Below, piece by piece: positions 24,716-32,236 of a stretch of DNA of 47,411 bases (positions are counted from its first letter, which is position 1; every line of letters starts with the position of its first letter). The notes under the pieces are model-generated. The model worked only from the letters and a program-made list of their open reading frames with translations, was not told the origin of the DNA and did no database searches. A program made the position numbers and the translations under genes. Origin of the DNA: Dongia_A sp964542425 (GTDB lineage Bacteria > Pseudomonadota > Alphaproteobacteria > Dongiales > Dongiaceae); the NCBI GenBank assembly GCA_964542425.1, contig CAZIUB010000010.1, positions 1 through 47,411 on the forward strand, given 5' to 3'.

Positions 24716-25606
24716 TCAGACTTCGGCGACTTTTTCCCGCGCCGCGTCGTCTTGTGGCGCCACCGGATTTCCGGCCCGCGACGAGAGATTGAGGCAGGCA
24801 ATCAGGTCGCGCACCTCCTGGCGCGCCGCGATATGCGACATCCGCCAGGGAATGCCGATGTCCTCGCGCCCGATATCAAACAGCGTCAGCCCGCGCGGGA
24901 AGAGCTCGCGATAGACCACGCGCTCGGTCAGCCCGGGTGCCACCCGAAAGCCGATCCGTTTCGAAAGATTGGCGATCATCCGCTCGATGTCACGCTTGTT
25001 GCGGGCGTCGAGATGGCTCAACCGATTGCGCATCACCAGCCAATCGATCGGCTGCTGCCCGGTTGCCGCCCGCTGTTTGCGCCGCTCCCAGACCGATTCG
25101 CTGTAGATGCTGGGGTGCGCGACGGTGGCGCCGGAATTTTCGACCCGGCCAAGCACGTCGAGATCGAGGAAGCTGTCGTTGAGGGGGGTGACCAGGGTGT
25201 CGGCCACGCCGTGCCCAAGGCGCGAGAGCAGAGTATCCGATCCCGGCGTGTCGACCACGATGAAGTCGCAATCGCCGAGCTCGCCGAGCGCACTGCCGAG
25301 GCGCGCCGCCTCCTCGCTCATCGCCCGCGATTTGCTGTCGGCACCGGAGCGCGCCACCGAAATGTGCCGGGGCAGCGACAAGGGCCGCGACAACGATGCG
25401 GAAGTCGCCTGGCGATTCTCGATGTAACGGGTGAGCGAGGCCTGGCGGGCGTCGAGATCGATCGAGCCCACGCGATGGCCTTCCTGCAGCAGGGCGACGA
25501 TGACGTGCATGGCGATCGTGGATTTTCCAGACCCGCCCTTCTCGTTCCCCAGGACGATGATTTGGGGCGTGTTCCTGGTGCCAACTTTCGAAAATTCGCG
25601 ATCCAT
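24716..25606 (-). CDS. mipZ: Division-plane positioning ATPase MipZ (ParA family), with element-derived 5' end
   Basis: IIVLGNEKGGSGKSTIAMHV is the deviant Walker A of ParA/MipZ. FIVVDTPGSDTLLSRLGHGV and VVYRELFPRGLTLFDI are characteristic MipZ segments, and DLDARQASLTRYIENR matches its second strand. MipZ forms polar gradients that keep FtsZ at mid-cell in Caulobacter-type alphaproteobacteria. The first in-frame ATG (25606) and the following nine or so codons (MDREFSKVG) lie inside copy E of the two-hairpin element. The family-like sequence starts only at TPQIIVLG. The native start was therefore lost or moved, and translation may now begin within the element. A GTG at 25627, also in the element, is an alternative. 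Confidence 0.85.
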   Translation of the reverse strand: MDREFSKVGTRNTPQIIVLGNEKGGSGKSTIAMHVIVALLQEGHRVGSIDLDARQASLTRYIENRQATSASLSRPLSLPRHISVARSGADSKSRAMSEEAARLGSALGELGDCDFIVVDTPGSDTLLSRLGHGVADTLVTPLNDSFLDLDVLGRVENSGATVAHPSIYSESVWERRKQRAATGQQPIDWLVMRNRLSHLDARNKRDIERMIANLSKRIGFRVAPGLTERVVYRELFPRGLTLFDIGREDIGIPWRMSHIAARQEVRDLIACLNLSSRAGNPVAPQDDAAREKVAEV

Positions 25607-25680
25607 GAAATGCGCCGATTTTTCCACGAAAGTTGAGACAGCCTACCTTATGATCGTACCCGCCGGCGTGCGACTTCCGG
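25578..25680 (+). repeat. Two-hairpin dispersed element, copy E (right end missing)
   Basis: GTGCCAACTTTCG (25578-25590) pairs with CGAAAGTTGAGAC less two mismatches. The inner arm is AAAA-T-TCG / CGA-T-TTTT. The right half reads GTACCCGCCGGCGTGCGACT and stops at TTCCGG (25680), where the broken molybdopterin oxidoreductase frame begins. The closing GGCGGGTAC arm is absent. Confidence 0.85.
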
Positions 25681-26116
25681 TGGTGCTCTTGTGGCGCGAA
25701 TAGCGTTTCTCGTGGCGCAAGCGCTCGATCCCATCGCGCCGCACCAGACCCATGGTTCCGGCGTAGAAATAGGGGAATACGGCCTCGGGCCCCGTTTCCT
25801 GCTCGGTCTTCAGGAATCGCTTCGCGATTTCGTCCAGGGCATCCACCCAGGCCATGGGTGTATAGGCGGCTCGGCCAATCCCCTTGTCGCCCACGCGGCG
25901 CGGCGGAACCGCCAGCCAATCGGGGTGGTGCTGGCGCTCGGCATGGCGGGCGACCTTGGCGCAAACCACGCCTGCCGTGTAGGAATTGCCGCGCGCGCCA
26001 TGGACCCGTCCGATCCGCGAAGGCCCCAGCCGCTCCACCTCAAGCGCGCAGGTGGACGGGCAATCATGCGGGCACACCGAGTGCCGGATCTCGACTTGGC
26101 CGCTGTCTGGCAACAT
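25643..26116 (-). pseudogene. Molybdopterin oxidoreductase, 5' fragment truncated at a repeat element
   Basis: The N-terminus RHSVCPHDCPSTCALEVERL with a later GVVCAKV carries the four-cysteine 4Fe-4S motif of DMSO-reductase-family enzymes. FPYFYAGTMGLVRRDGIERL continues the family fold for about 145 residues. The frame then enters copy E (TGSRTPAG is element-coded) and stops; a full protein would be about 700 residues. The ATG and first third are intact, so this is a recent 3' loss. The next gene in the same direction, mipZ, starts on the other side of the element. Confidence 0.85.
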
Positions 26117-26218
26117 GAACTTGGCTTTCCCGGGCTTTGTCTCTAGATTCGGGTCATTCTATCGGCTGCCGCCGCTTCCTGGAAGGTCCGCCGCCAACTA
26201 GCAACCCACGGACCCCTC

Positions 26219-27097
26219 ATGCCGGCCGCCAAGACCTACCAGCACCAGCACCGACGCGCGATCGCCTACGCGATCGCCGCCTTTTTTGTCCTCACCAGCA
26301 CCGATACCGCGGTCAAATCGCTGACCGACGAATACAATCCCACTCAGATCGGGTTCTTCCGCTACTGCATCACGCTACTGGTCATCATGGTCCTGGTCTC
26401 GCGCCAGCAAGGGGGCATGATAAGCGCGCTAAGCACCCGCCGCCCCATCGAGCATATCATCCGCGGCCTTTTCGCGGCGTTGGAATTGATGGCGTTCTAC
26501 GTGGCGCTTGGCAATCTGGCGCTGCCGGTCGCGGTCAGCATGGTCATGATCGCGCCCATCATCATCACCTTGCTCGGGGTTCTGTTCCTGCGGGAACGGA
26601 TGCGCCCAAGCGGCTGGGCCGGGGTCGCCGTCGGGTTCGCCGGGATGCTGATGGTGGTGCAGCCGACATCCGGCGTGAACAGCACATTGGGCACGATCGC
26701 GGCGATGGTTTCGGTCGTCTTGTGGGCCATCGTGCAATTGCAGGCCCGACGGTTGAGCGCCACCGAATCCTCGTACACGATTCTGTTTTATTACGCGATC
26801 GCGGGCGTCATCCTGCTGGGGGCGACGATGCCCTTCGTCTGGCACGCGCCCGACCAAAGATTCCTGCTCTTGATGGGCTTAGTGGGGACCGGCGCATCGA
26901 TCGGCCAGTTTTGCCTGGTGCAGGCTTTCCGCTACGGGCCGCTGTCGCTTCTGGCCCCGTTCGAAAACAGCGCCTTGATCTGGGCCAGCCTGTGGGGCTG
27001 GATCTTCTGGGGCGAGGTCTTGAACGCGCTCGCGATCGCCGGCGTGGCCTTGATCATCGCCGCGTGCATTCATGTCTCGCGCGTGGCCGAACATTGA
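26219..27097 (+). CDS. DMT-family (EamA) transporter
   Basis: 292 residues with ten hydrophobic segments in two repeated halves, the EamA layout. Landmarks are FFVLTSTDTAVKSLTDE at the start, ALELMAFYVALGNLALPVAV and GTGASIGQFCLVQAFRYGPL. It is likely an inner-membrane metabolite exporter or importer of unknown substrate. It lies 103 bp from the divergent molybdopterin oxidoreductase fragment and 11 bp before an LhgO-like pseudogene. Confidence 0.85.
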   Translation: MPAAKTYQHQHRRAIAYAIAAFFVLTSTDTAVKSLTDEYNPTQIGFFRYCITLLVIMVLVSRQQGGMISALSTRRPIEHIIRGLFAALELMAFYVALGNLALPVAVSMVMIAPIIITLLGVLFLRERMRPSGWAGVAVGFAGMLMVVQPTSGVNSTLGTIAAMVSVVLWAIVQLQARRLSATESSYTILFYYAIAGVILLGATMPFVWHAPDQRFLLLMGLVGTGASIGQFCLVQAFRYGPLSLLAPFENSALIWASLWGWIFWGEVLNALAIAGVALIIAACIHVSRVAEH

Positions 27098-27107
27098 GAA
27101 AATGCCG

Positions 27108-27634
27108 ATGGAAATAGTGGGGACGGAATGCGCGGTGACCGGGGCCGGGATCATCGGGCTTGGCAATCGCGCGATCGATCCAAGGATTTCGGCAAGCCGC
27201 GATCCCGCCCCTTTGTCCGGCAAAGGGCAATTACTTCACGCTCTCGAGCGACGCGCCATTCCGCCACCTCGTCTATCCGATGCCCGAGTCGGGCGGGCTC
27301 GCCATCCGCTCGACCCTCGATCTCGCCGGCCAGACCCGACTCGGCCCCGATGTCGAGTGGGTGGATCGCATCGATTACCAGGTCGACCCAGCCGGCGCTG
27401 CCTCGTTCGAGTAATCGATTCGGCGATGCCGACCGGCACTAAAATCGAGTGCGCTGGTTCCGGCCCATGCCGGGATCAGGCCGAAGCCGAGCGGACCCGG
27501 CGAGGCCGCCGGCGATTTCGCCATCCCGGGTCGGGACGCACATGGCATTGATGGCCAAGTCCATTTGTTCGGCATCGAATCGCAGGGCCTGACCTCGTGT
27601 CCCGCCATTGCGCGGCATGTTGCGGCGGTGCTTT
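27108..27634 (+). pseudogene. L-2-hydroxyglutarate oxidase-like FAD oxidoreductase, decayed
   Basis: The pieces appear in order. ECAVTGAGIIGLGNRAI (from 27108) is the FAD-binding N-terminus. After a large internal deletion and a frame change comes AKGNYFTLSSDAPFRHLVYP through DVEWVDRIDYQVDP, ending at an in-frame TAA (27412-27414). In the same frame after the stop follow SIRRCRPAL, HAGIRPKPSGPGEAAGDF and VHLFGIESQGLTSCPAIARH. These match the family (NAD(P)/FAD oxidoreductases of LhgO type) up to its C-terminus. Roughly half of the expected ~370 codons are gone. A deletion, a frameshift and a nonsense codon make it non-functional. Confidence 0.85.
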
Positions 27635-27723
27635 GCAGGGCGACAACTCGACCGACGCGCATGCCAACCAAAGGCCGGCTCGCCAAGGTGAAATATGCCA
27701 CCTTTGCGAATATTGCAGGAAAA

Positions 27724-27738
27724 TGCTGCAATGCAGCA
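27724..27738. promoter_or_regulatory. Palindromic operator candidate upstream of the APC permease
   Basis: TGCTGCA-A-TGCAGCA is a perfect 7-1-7 palindrome ending ten bases before the -35-like box. Its position suits an operator, perhaps for the GlxA-type regulator encoded downstream. The regulator identity is a guess. Confidence 0.4.
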
Positions 27739-27748
27739 CGAGGCAAAC

Positions 27749-27776
27749 TTGTCTAATTGGTCAGGGCCGCTACAAT
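27749..27776 (+). promoter_or_regulatory. Sigma70-like promoter of the APC permease
   Basis: TTGTCT (27749-27754), 16-bp spacer, TACAAT (27771-27776). Transcription would start near 27783, about 97 bp before the permease ATG. Confidence 0.45.
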
Positions 27777-27879
27777 GCCGCCACTATCGCGGCGGATCAA
27801 GGGGATGAATCCCAAAAGAATACTTCCACGATTGGCCGCAATCGTAATGCGGCCATGAAACTTTTGACAGGGGACAAAA

Positions 27880-29469
27880 ATGGCAGACCAAGACAAACAG
27901 ATGGAAGAGGACGTGAAGGTTCTCCACTCGATGGGATATGCCCAGGAGCTATCGCGGCGCATGGGCCTGTTCCAGAACTTCGCGATTTCGTTTTCGATCA
28001 TTTGCATCCTGGCGGGCGGCATCACCGCGTTTCCGCTGTCGCTGAGTGCTGGCGGCGGCGCGTCGCTCGGCATCGGCTGGCCGCTGGCAAGCATTTTCGC
28101 CCTGGTGGTCGCCTGTGCGCTCGGCCAGGTGGCCTCGGCCTATCCGACGGCGGGCGGCATCTATCACTGGGCCTCGATCCTCGGCGGCAGGGGCTTTGGC
28201 TGGGGCGCGGCGTGGCTGAACCTGCTTGGGCTGATGTTCGTGGTTTCCTCGGTCAATGTCGGATTGTGGTGGCTGATCCGCGATCTGCTGCTGCCGGTCG
28301 TCTTCGGCGCGGATACCTCCAGCCTGGTCTCGGCGGAGATGTTCGACAAGGGCTGGTGGTATCAGGCCATCGCCGTCATCATCTTCACGACCGCCCAAGC
28401 GGTGGTGAACCATCGCGGCATCCGCTTGACCACGCAGGTCACTGATTTTGCCGGGTACCTCATTTTCGGCGTGACGGTCGTGTTGATCGTGGCGTTGCTG
28501 GCTTGGGCGCCGGTGGCGCTCGATCTCGGGCGGCTGTTCACGTTCGCCGATTACACCGGCGATGCCGGTGGTGGCGTTTGGCCAGACCCGGCCAGCGAAC
28601 GCTGGCTGGGTGCGATCTTCCCGTTCACCATGGCCGCCTTGATTCTCGGCCTGCTGCAGGGCGTCTACACGATCACCGGGTTCGACGCCTCGGGCCACAC
28701 CTCGGAGGAGACCCGGGCTGCCGCGCGCGAGGTACCGAAGGGCATGATCCATTCGGTGTTCTGGTCGGCGACCTTCGGTTACGTCATGGTGGCTTCGTTC
28801 GTGCTCGCCATGCCAAGCGTCGAAGAGGGTGCCGCCCAGGGCTGGCTGTCCTTCCCATGGATGCTGGATAGTTCGGGAATGCCGACATTGCTCAAGGACC
28901 TGCTGGTGATCGGCATCGTGGTGTCGAACTTCCTGTGCGCGTTGGCCGGCCTGACCTCGGCATCGCGCATGCTCTATGCGTTCTCGCGCGATGGCGGAGT
29001 GCCGTGGTTTTCGAGTACCCTGCGCAAGGTGAGCAAGGAGCATCGCACCCCAGCCAATGCCATCTGGGTGGCAGCCGCGCTCTCGTTCATCGCGACGCTC
29101 TACGCCGCCGCCTTCTACGTGCTCGCGACCGGCTGCGCGGTGTTCCTCTATGTGTCCTACCTGATGCCGATCGCCGCCGGCCTGAGGGCGGAAGGCAAGA
29201 CCTGGACCAAGAAGGGACCCTTCGATTTGGGCGCCTGGTCGAAGCCGGTCGCCGTTCTGGCCACCATCGGCTGCGCCCTGCTGGTCATCGTCGGCGTGCA
29301 GCCGCCCAACGAGAAGGTGGGCTACCTGCTGTTCTGGGGCATCGTGGTCATGGTGATCATCTGGTACGCGGTCGAGCGCAACCGCTTCCAGGGCCCGCCG
29401 CTGACCGAAGAGGCCGTAAAGGCCAGGCAGGCCGAGATCGCCCGCCAAGAGGCCGAATTGGCCGGTTAA
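27880..29469 (+). CDS. APC-superfamily amino acid/amine permease
   Basis: 529 residues, about twelve membrane helices. The N-terminus LGFAQELSR-like stretch (here MGYAQELSRRMGLFQNFAIS), PTAGGIYHWASILGG, GFDASGHTSEETRAAAREVP and FSRDGGVPW are signatures of the amino acid/choline transporter (ACT) branch, which includes GABA, choline and ethanolamine permeases. It should import an amine or amino acid. A strong terminator follows, so it is transcribed separately from the downstream regulator. The nearby gamma-glutamyl ligase and dehydrogenase genes make an amine or amino-alcohol substrate plausible. Confidence 0.88.
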   Translation: MADQDKQMEEDVKVLHSMGYAQELSRRMGLFQNFAISFSIICILAGGITAFPLSLSAGGGASLGIGWPLASIFALVVACALGQVASAYPTAGGIYHWASILGGRGFGWGAAWLNLLGLMFVVSSVNVGLWWLIRDLLLPVVFGADTSSLVSAEMFDKGWWYQAIAVIIFTTAQAVVNHRGIRLTTQVTDFAGYLIFGVTVVLIVALLAWAPVALDLGRLFTFADYTGDAGGGVWPDPASERWLGAIFPFTMAALILGLLQGVYTITGFDASGHTSEETRAAAREVPKGMIHSVFWSATFGYVMVASFVLAMPSVEEGAAQGWLSFPWMLDSSGMPTLLKDLLVIGIVVSNFLCALAGLTSASRMLYAFSRDGGVPWFSSTLRKVSKEHRTPANAIWVAAALSFIATLYAAAFYVLATGCAVFLYVSYLMPIAAGLRAEGKTWTKKGPFDLGAWSKPVAVLATIGCALLVIVGVQPPNEKVGYLLFWGIVVMVIIWYAVERNRFQGPPLTEEAVKARQAEIARQEAELAG

Positions 29470-29490
29470 GGGAAACGGCGAGAGAACCTC

Positions 29491-29521
29491 GAAAGGCCGC
29501 CCTTGGGCGGCCTTTCTTTTT
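29491..29521 (+). terminator. Rho-independent terminator of the APC permease
   Basis: GAAAGGCCGCC-CTTG-GGCGGCCTTTC forms a perfect 11-pair stem with a four-base loop, followed by TTTTT. It lies 22 bp after the permease stop. Confidence 0.93.
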
Positions 29522-29722
29522 CCCGGGTCGAGTGGGATTCGCGCGAAGCGATGTTTTTGCCCTTGACCGGCGGCATCGCGCTTTCCACAGTGCGCGAAAA
29601 TAATCGCGACTAGATCGTTTTCCGAACTATTGAGTTTGCCCCCTCGCCCTACCCGCTCCCCCGCGATCCCTAGGGGGAGAGGGATGCCAAGGATTGGGCG
29701 ACGGGAAACGCGGAGGCAGCCA

Positions 29723-30778
29723 ATGCCGAGAGAGCGATCGGAAAATTTCGTTGGTAGGGACGTCGCCGCGGGCGGCGCATCGCGTGCGCGTTTGACTCCG
29801 TTTCATCTGGCGGAGGACGGAACTTGCGAAATTTTGATCGTGCTGTTCCCGGGATTTCCGCTGGGCGATCTCGCAAGGCTGCTGGATGTGTTTCATGGCG
29901 CCAACGACTTGGCCTCCAGATCCCTGTTCGATTGGCGCATCGCCTCGGTCGCGGGAACGCGTGTGACCTCCTCGGCCGGGATCGCCATTGACGCCGAGGA
30001 GATCGGCGACCTCGACCCTCGCGCCAATGTCGTGACCTTGGGCACGATCGATCGCGACTCGCGCGGCGAGGACGTGCTCCACGCCTGGCTCGAGCGCCAT
30101 CGCGGCGCCATCAGGCGGATCGGGAACGTGGCCGACGGCGAAATCGACCAGGCGGCGCCCGCGCGCAATGCCCGCCCTGACGGTGCCGGCCTCTATTGGC
30201 GGGACGGCATCGCCTTCTTTTGTCGCGGCGGTTGCGCGACCTCGGATCTGGCGCTTTCGGCGGTGGAGCGCGCGCTGGGCGCCCATGTCGCGCGAAGGTT
30301 GCTGCGGCGGATCGCGAGGCGCGAATGGCGCTCCGGCGACGATCCCGACTCGACACGGCGCACCACCCGCGAAGGCCAGGCCCCGGCGCCGGTCAAGCGC
30401 GCCCTCGCCATCATGCACCAAAATCTGCGACGACCGATTCCGATGAGCCGATTGGCCGGCGATTGCGGCGTTCATCTGCGTCACCTGCAGCGCCTGTTCC
30501 AGAGCCATCTGGGCCGATCCCCCCGCGACTATTACCAGCGCCTACGGCTGGCCAAGGCCCGCGATCTGGTGCGCGACACCACCTTGCGCCTGGCCGAGAT
30601 CGCCGAAGCGGTGGGGTTCGATTCGCTGTCGCATTTCTCGCGCTGTTATCTCGACGCCTTCGAGATCCGACCGAGCGCCGACCGGAAGAGCAATTTCACC
30701 GCGCCCATTCCGGCGCGGTGTTCGCCCACGGCCGCCGACTTGAATTCGCTTCGCCCCACCGGGCCGGCACCATCGTAA
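29723..30778 (+). CDS. AraC-family regulator with DJ-1/PfpI-like domain (GlxA type)
   Basis: 351 residues from ATG 29723, chosen because GGAGG lies at 29712-29716. Longer frames start in a low-complexity leader. Residues ~35-190 follow the glutamine-amidotransferase-like (DJ-1/PfpI) fold seen in GlxA regulators: ILIVLFPGFPLGDLARLLDV at the start and WRDGIAFFCRGGCATSDLAL at the former active-site turn. Residues ~230-330 hold two helix-turn-helices (SRLAGDCGVHLRHLQRLFQS; LAEIAEAVGFDSLSHFSRCY). The GlxA class often responds to amines or betaines. Its place, 54 bp before the gamma-glutamyl ligase, suggests it controls the catabolic run and the permease. Confidence 0.85.
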   Translation: MPRERSENFVGRDVAAGGASRARLTPFHLAEDGTCEILIVLFPGFPLGDLARLLDVFHGANDLASRSLFDWRIASVAGTRVTSSAGIAIDAEEIGDLDPRANVVTLGTIDRDSRGEDVLHAWLERHRGAIRRIGNVADGEIDQAAPARNARPDGAGLYWRDGIAFFCRGGCATSDLALSAVERALGAHVARRLLRRIARREWRSGDDPDSTRRTTREGQAPAPVKRALAIMHQNLRRPIPMSRLAGDCGVHLRHLQRLFQSHLGRSPRDYYQRLRLAKARDLVRDTTLRLAEIAEAVGFDSLSHFSRCYLDAFEIRPSADRKSNFTAPIPARCSPTAADLNSLRPTGPAPS

Positions 30779-30832
30779 AACCAAACCGCCACGCCATTTT
30801 CTCCAACCGCTGCTCGACCGGGGGTAAGAACC

Positions 30833-32206
30833 ATGCCGCTGCTGCCAGAACAGGTGAAAACCATCGCCGACGCCAAGCAGATCGTCGAGGAGCGCGGCCT
30901 CACCCATATCAAGGTCGGCGTCTTCGACGGCGACGCGATCCTGCGCGGAAAATACATGAACAAGGCGAAGTTTTTTTCCTCGCTGGATAACGGTTTCGGG
31001 TTCTGCGACGTGGTCCTGGGTTGGGACAGCACCGACCAGCTGTTCGACAACATCAAGTTCACCGGCTGGCACACCGCCTATCCCGATGCCTGGGCGCGCA
31101 TTCTGCCCGAGACCTGCCGCGATATCCCCTTCGAGGACAGCATGCTGTTGTTCCTGGGCGAGTTCACCGGCAAAGCCGAGGAGGTCTGCCCGCGCGCGGT
31201 GATGCGCCGGGTGCTCGAGCGCACCGCCAAGGCCGGCTACGATTGCTATGCCGCCTGCGAATTCGAATTCTTCATGTTCGACGAGACGCCGGAAAGCGTG
31301 CGCGAGAAGGGCTATCGCAATTTGCAGCCGATGACGCCGGGAAATTTCGGCTATTCGCTGCTCCGGGGATCGGTGTGGGCCGAGCTCTATCACGAGATCC
31401 TGGACACCTGCGAAAAGATGCGGATCCCGATCGAGGGCCTGCACACCGAGACCGGCCCCGGCGTGCTGGAAGCGGCCTTGGCCGTGGACAAGGCGCTGGA
31501 GGGCGCCGATCGGGCGGCCCTGTTCAAGACCTTCATGAAGGTGCTGGCGCAGCGCCGCGGGCTGATGGCGACCTTCATGGCTAAGTGGTCGAACAATTGG
31601 CCGGGCCAAAGCGGCCACATCCATGTCAGCCTCAAGGGCAAGGATGGCAAGGCCGTGTTCCACGATTCCAAGCAGCCGCACAACATGTCGCAGGCGATGC
31701 ACTGGTTCGTGGGCGGACAGCAGGCCCTGATGCCGGAATTGCTGAGCATGGTATCGAACACGGTCAATTCGTTTTCGCGACTGATCCCGGGCTTCTGGGC
31801 GCCGACCAACGCCACCTGGGGCGTGGAGAACCGGACCTGCGCGCTCCGCGTCATTCCCGGATCGGAAAAGTCGCAGCGGGTCGAGTATAGAATCGCGGCG
31901 GCCGACATGAACCCCTATCTGGCGATGGCGGTGGCGATCGGGTCGGGCCTGTGGGGGATCGAGAACAAGATCGAGCCGATGCCGGCGATAATCGGCAATT
32001 CCTACGACACAAAGCACCCGACCAAGCTCGATCTGCCGCGCACGTTGTGGGAGGCGGCCCAGCGGCTCAAGAAATCCAAGGCGGCGCGCGATCTGTTCGG
32101 CGACGCCTTCGTCGAGCATTGGGCCGCGACCCGCGAATGGGAGGAGCGCGAGTTCCGCAAGCACATCACCGATTGGGAGCTGGCACGATATTTCGAGATC
32201 ATCTGA
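30833..32206 (+). CDS. Glutamine synthetase-like gamma-glutamyl amide ligase (PuuA/IpuC/GlnT type)
   Basis: 457 residues. Family segments: ACEFEFFMFDE (metal Glu), EGLHTETGPGVLEAAL (metal Glu residues), GQSGHIHVSL (metal His), and ENRTCALRVIPG with EYRIAAADMNPYLAMAVAIG. The N-terminus is short (THIKVGVFDGDAILRGKYM) and the tyrosine adenylylation loop of GlnA is absent, which places it with catabolic ligases such as PuuA (gamma-glutamylputrescine) and IpuC (gamma-glutamyl-alaninol). It probably joins glutamate to an amine using ATP. It leads the ligase, aldehyde dehydrogenase, GlpA-like, FAD, kinase run; the amine is unknown. Confidence 0.85.
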   Translation: MPLLPEQVKTIADAKQIVEERGLTHIKVGVFDGDAILRGKYMNKAKFFSSLDNGFGFCDVVLGWDSTDQLFDNIKFTGWHTAYPDAWARILPETCRDIPFEDSMLLFLGEFTGKAEEVCPRAVMRRVLERTAKAGYDCYAACEFEFFMFDETPESVREKGYRNLQPMTPGNFGYSLLRGSVWAELYHEILDTCEKMRIPIEGLHTETGPGVLEAALAVDKALEGADRAALFKTFMKVLAQRRGLMATFMAKWSNNWPGQSGHIHVSLKGKDGKAVFHDSKQPHNMSQAMHWFVGGQQALMPELLSMVSNTVNSFSRLIPGFWAPTNATWGVENRTCALRVIPGSEKSQRVEYRIAAADMNPYLAMAVAIGSGLWGIENKIEPMPAIIGNSYDTKHPTKLDLPRTLWEAAQRLKKSKAARDLFGDAFVEHWAATREWEEREFRKHITDWELARYFEII

Positions 32207-32236
32207 GGAAACCACCAGGAAAGGACGTGCGATATC

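Larger units (their letters stand above)
27635..27879. other. Non-coding gap before the APC permease
   Basis: The 245 bp after the pseudogene hold no convincing gene. They contain a perfect palindrome and a promoter-like pair listed separately, and an AGGGG about ten bases before the permease ATG (GACAGGGGACAAAA, then ATG 27880). Confidence 0.5.

Noticed and set aside
27949..29448. 499-codon minus-strand frame opposite the APC permease
   Set aside because: Antisense shadow: low hydrophobicity, no motifs, and the plus-strand permease is unambiguous.
29640..29690. GC-rich stem CTCCCCC/GGGGGAG before the AraC-type regulator as a riboswitch or terminator
   Set aside because: Only seven pairs, no U-tract and no known aptamer pattern. 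Similar low-complexity strings are common in this genome's gaps.
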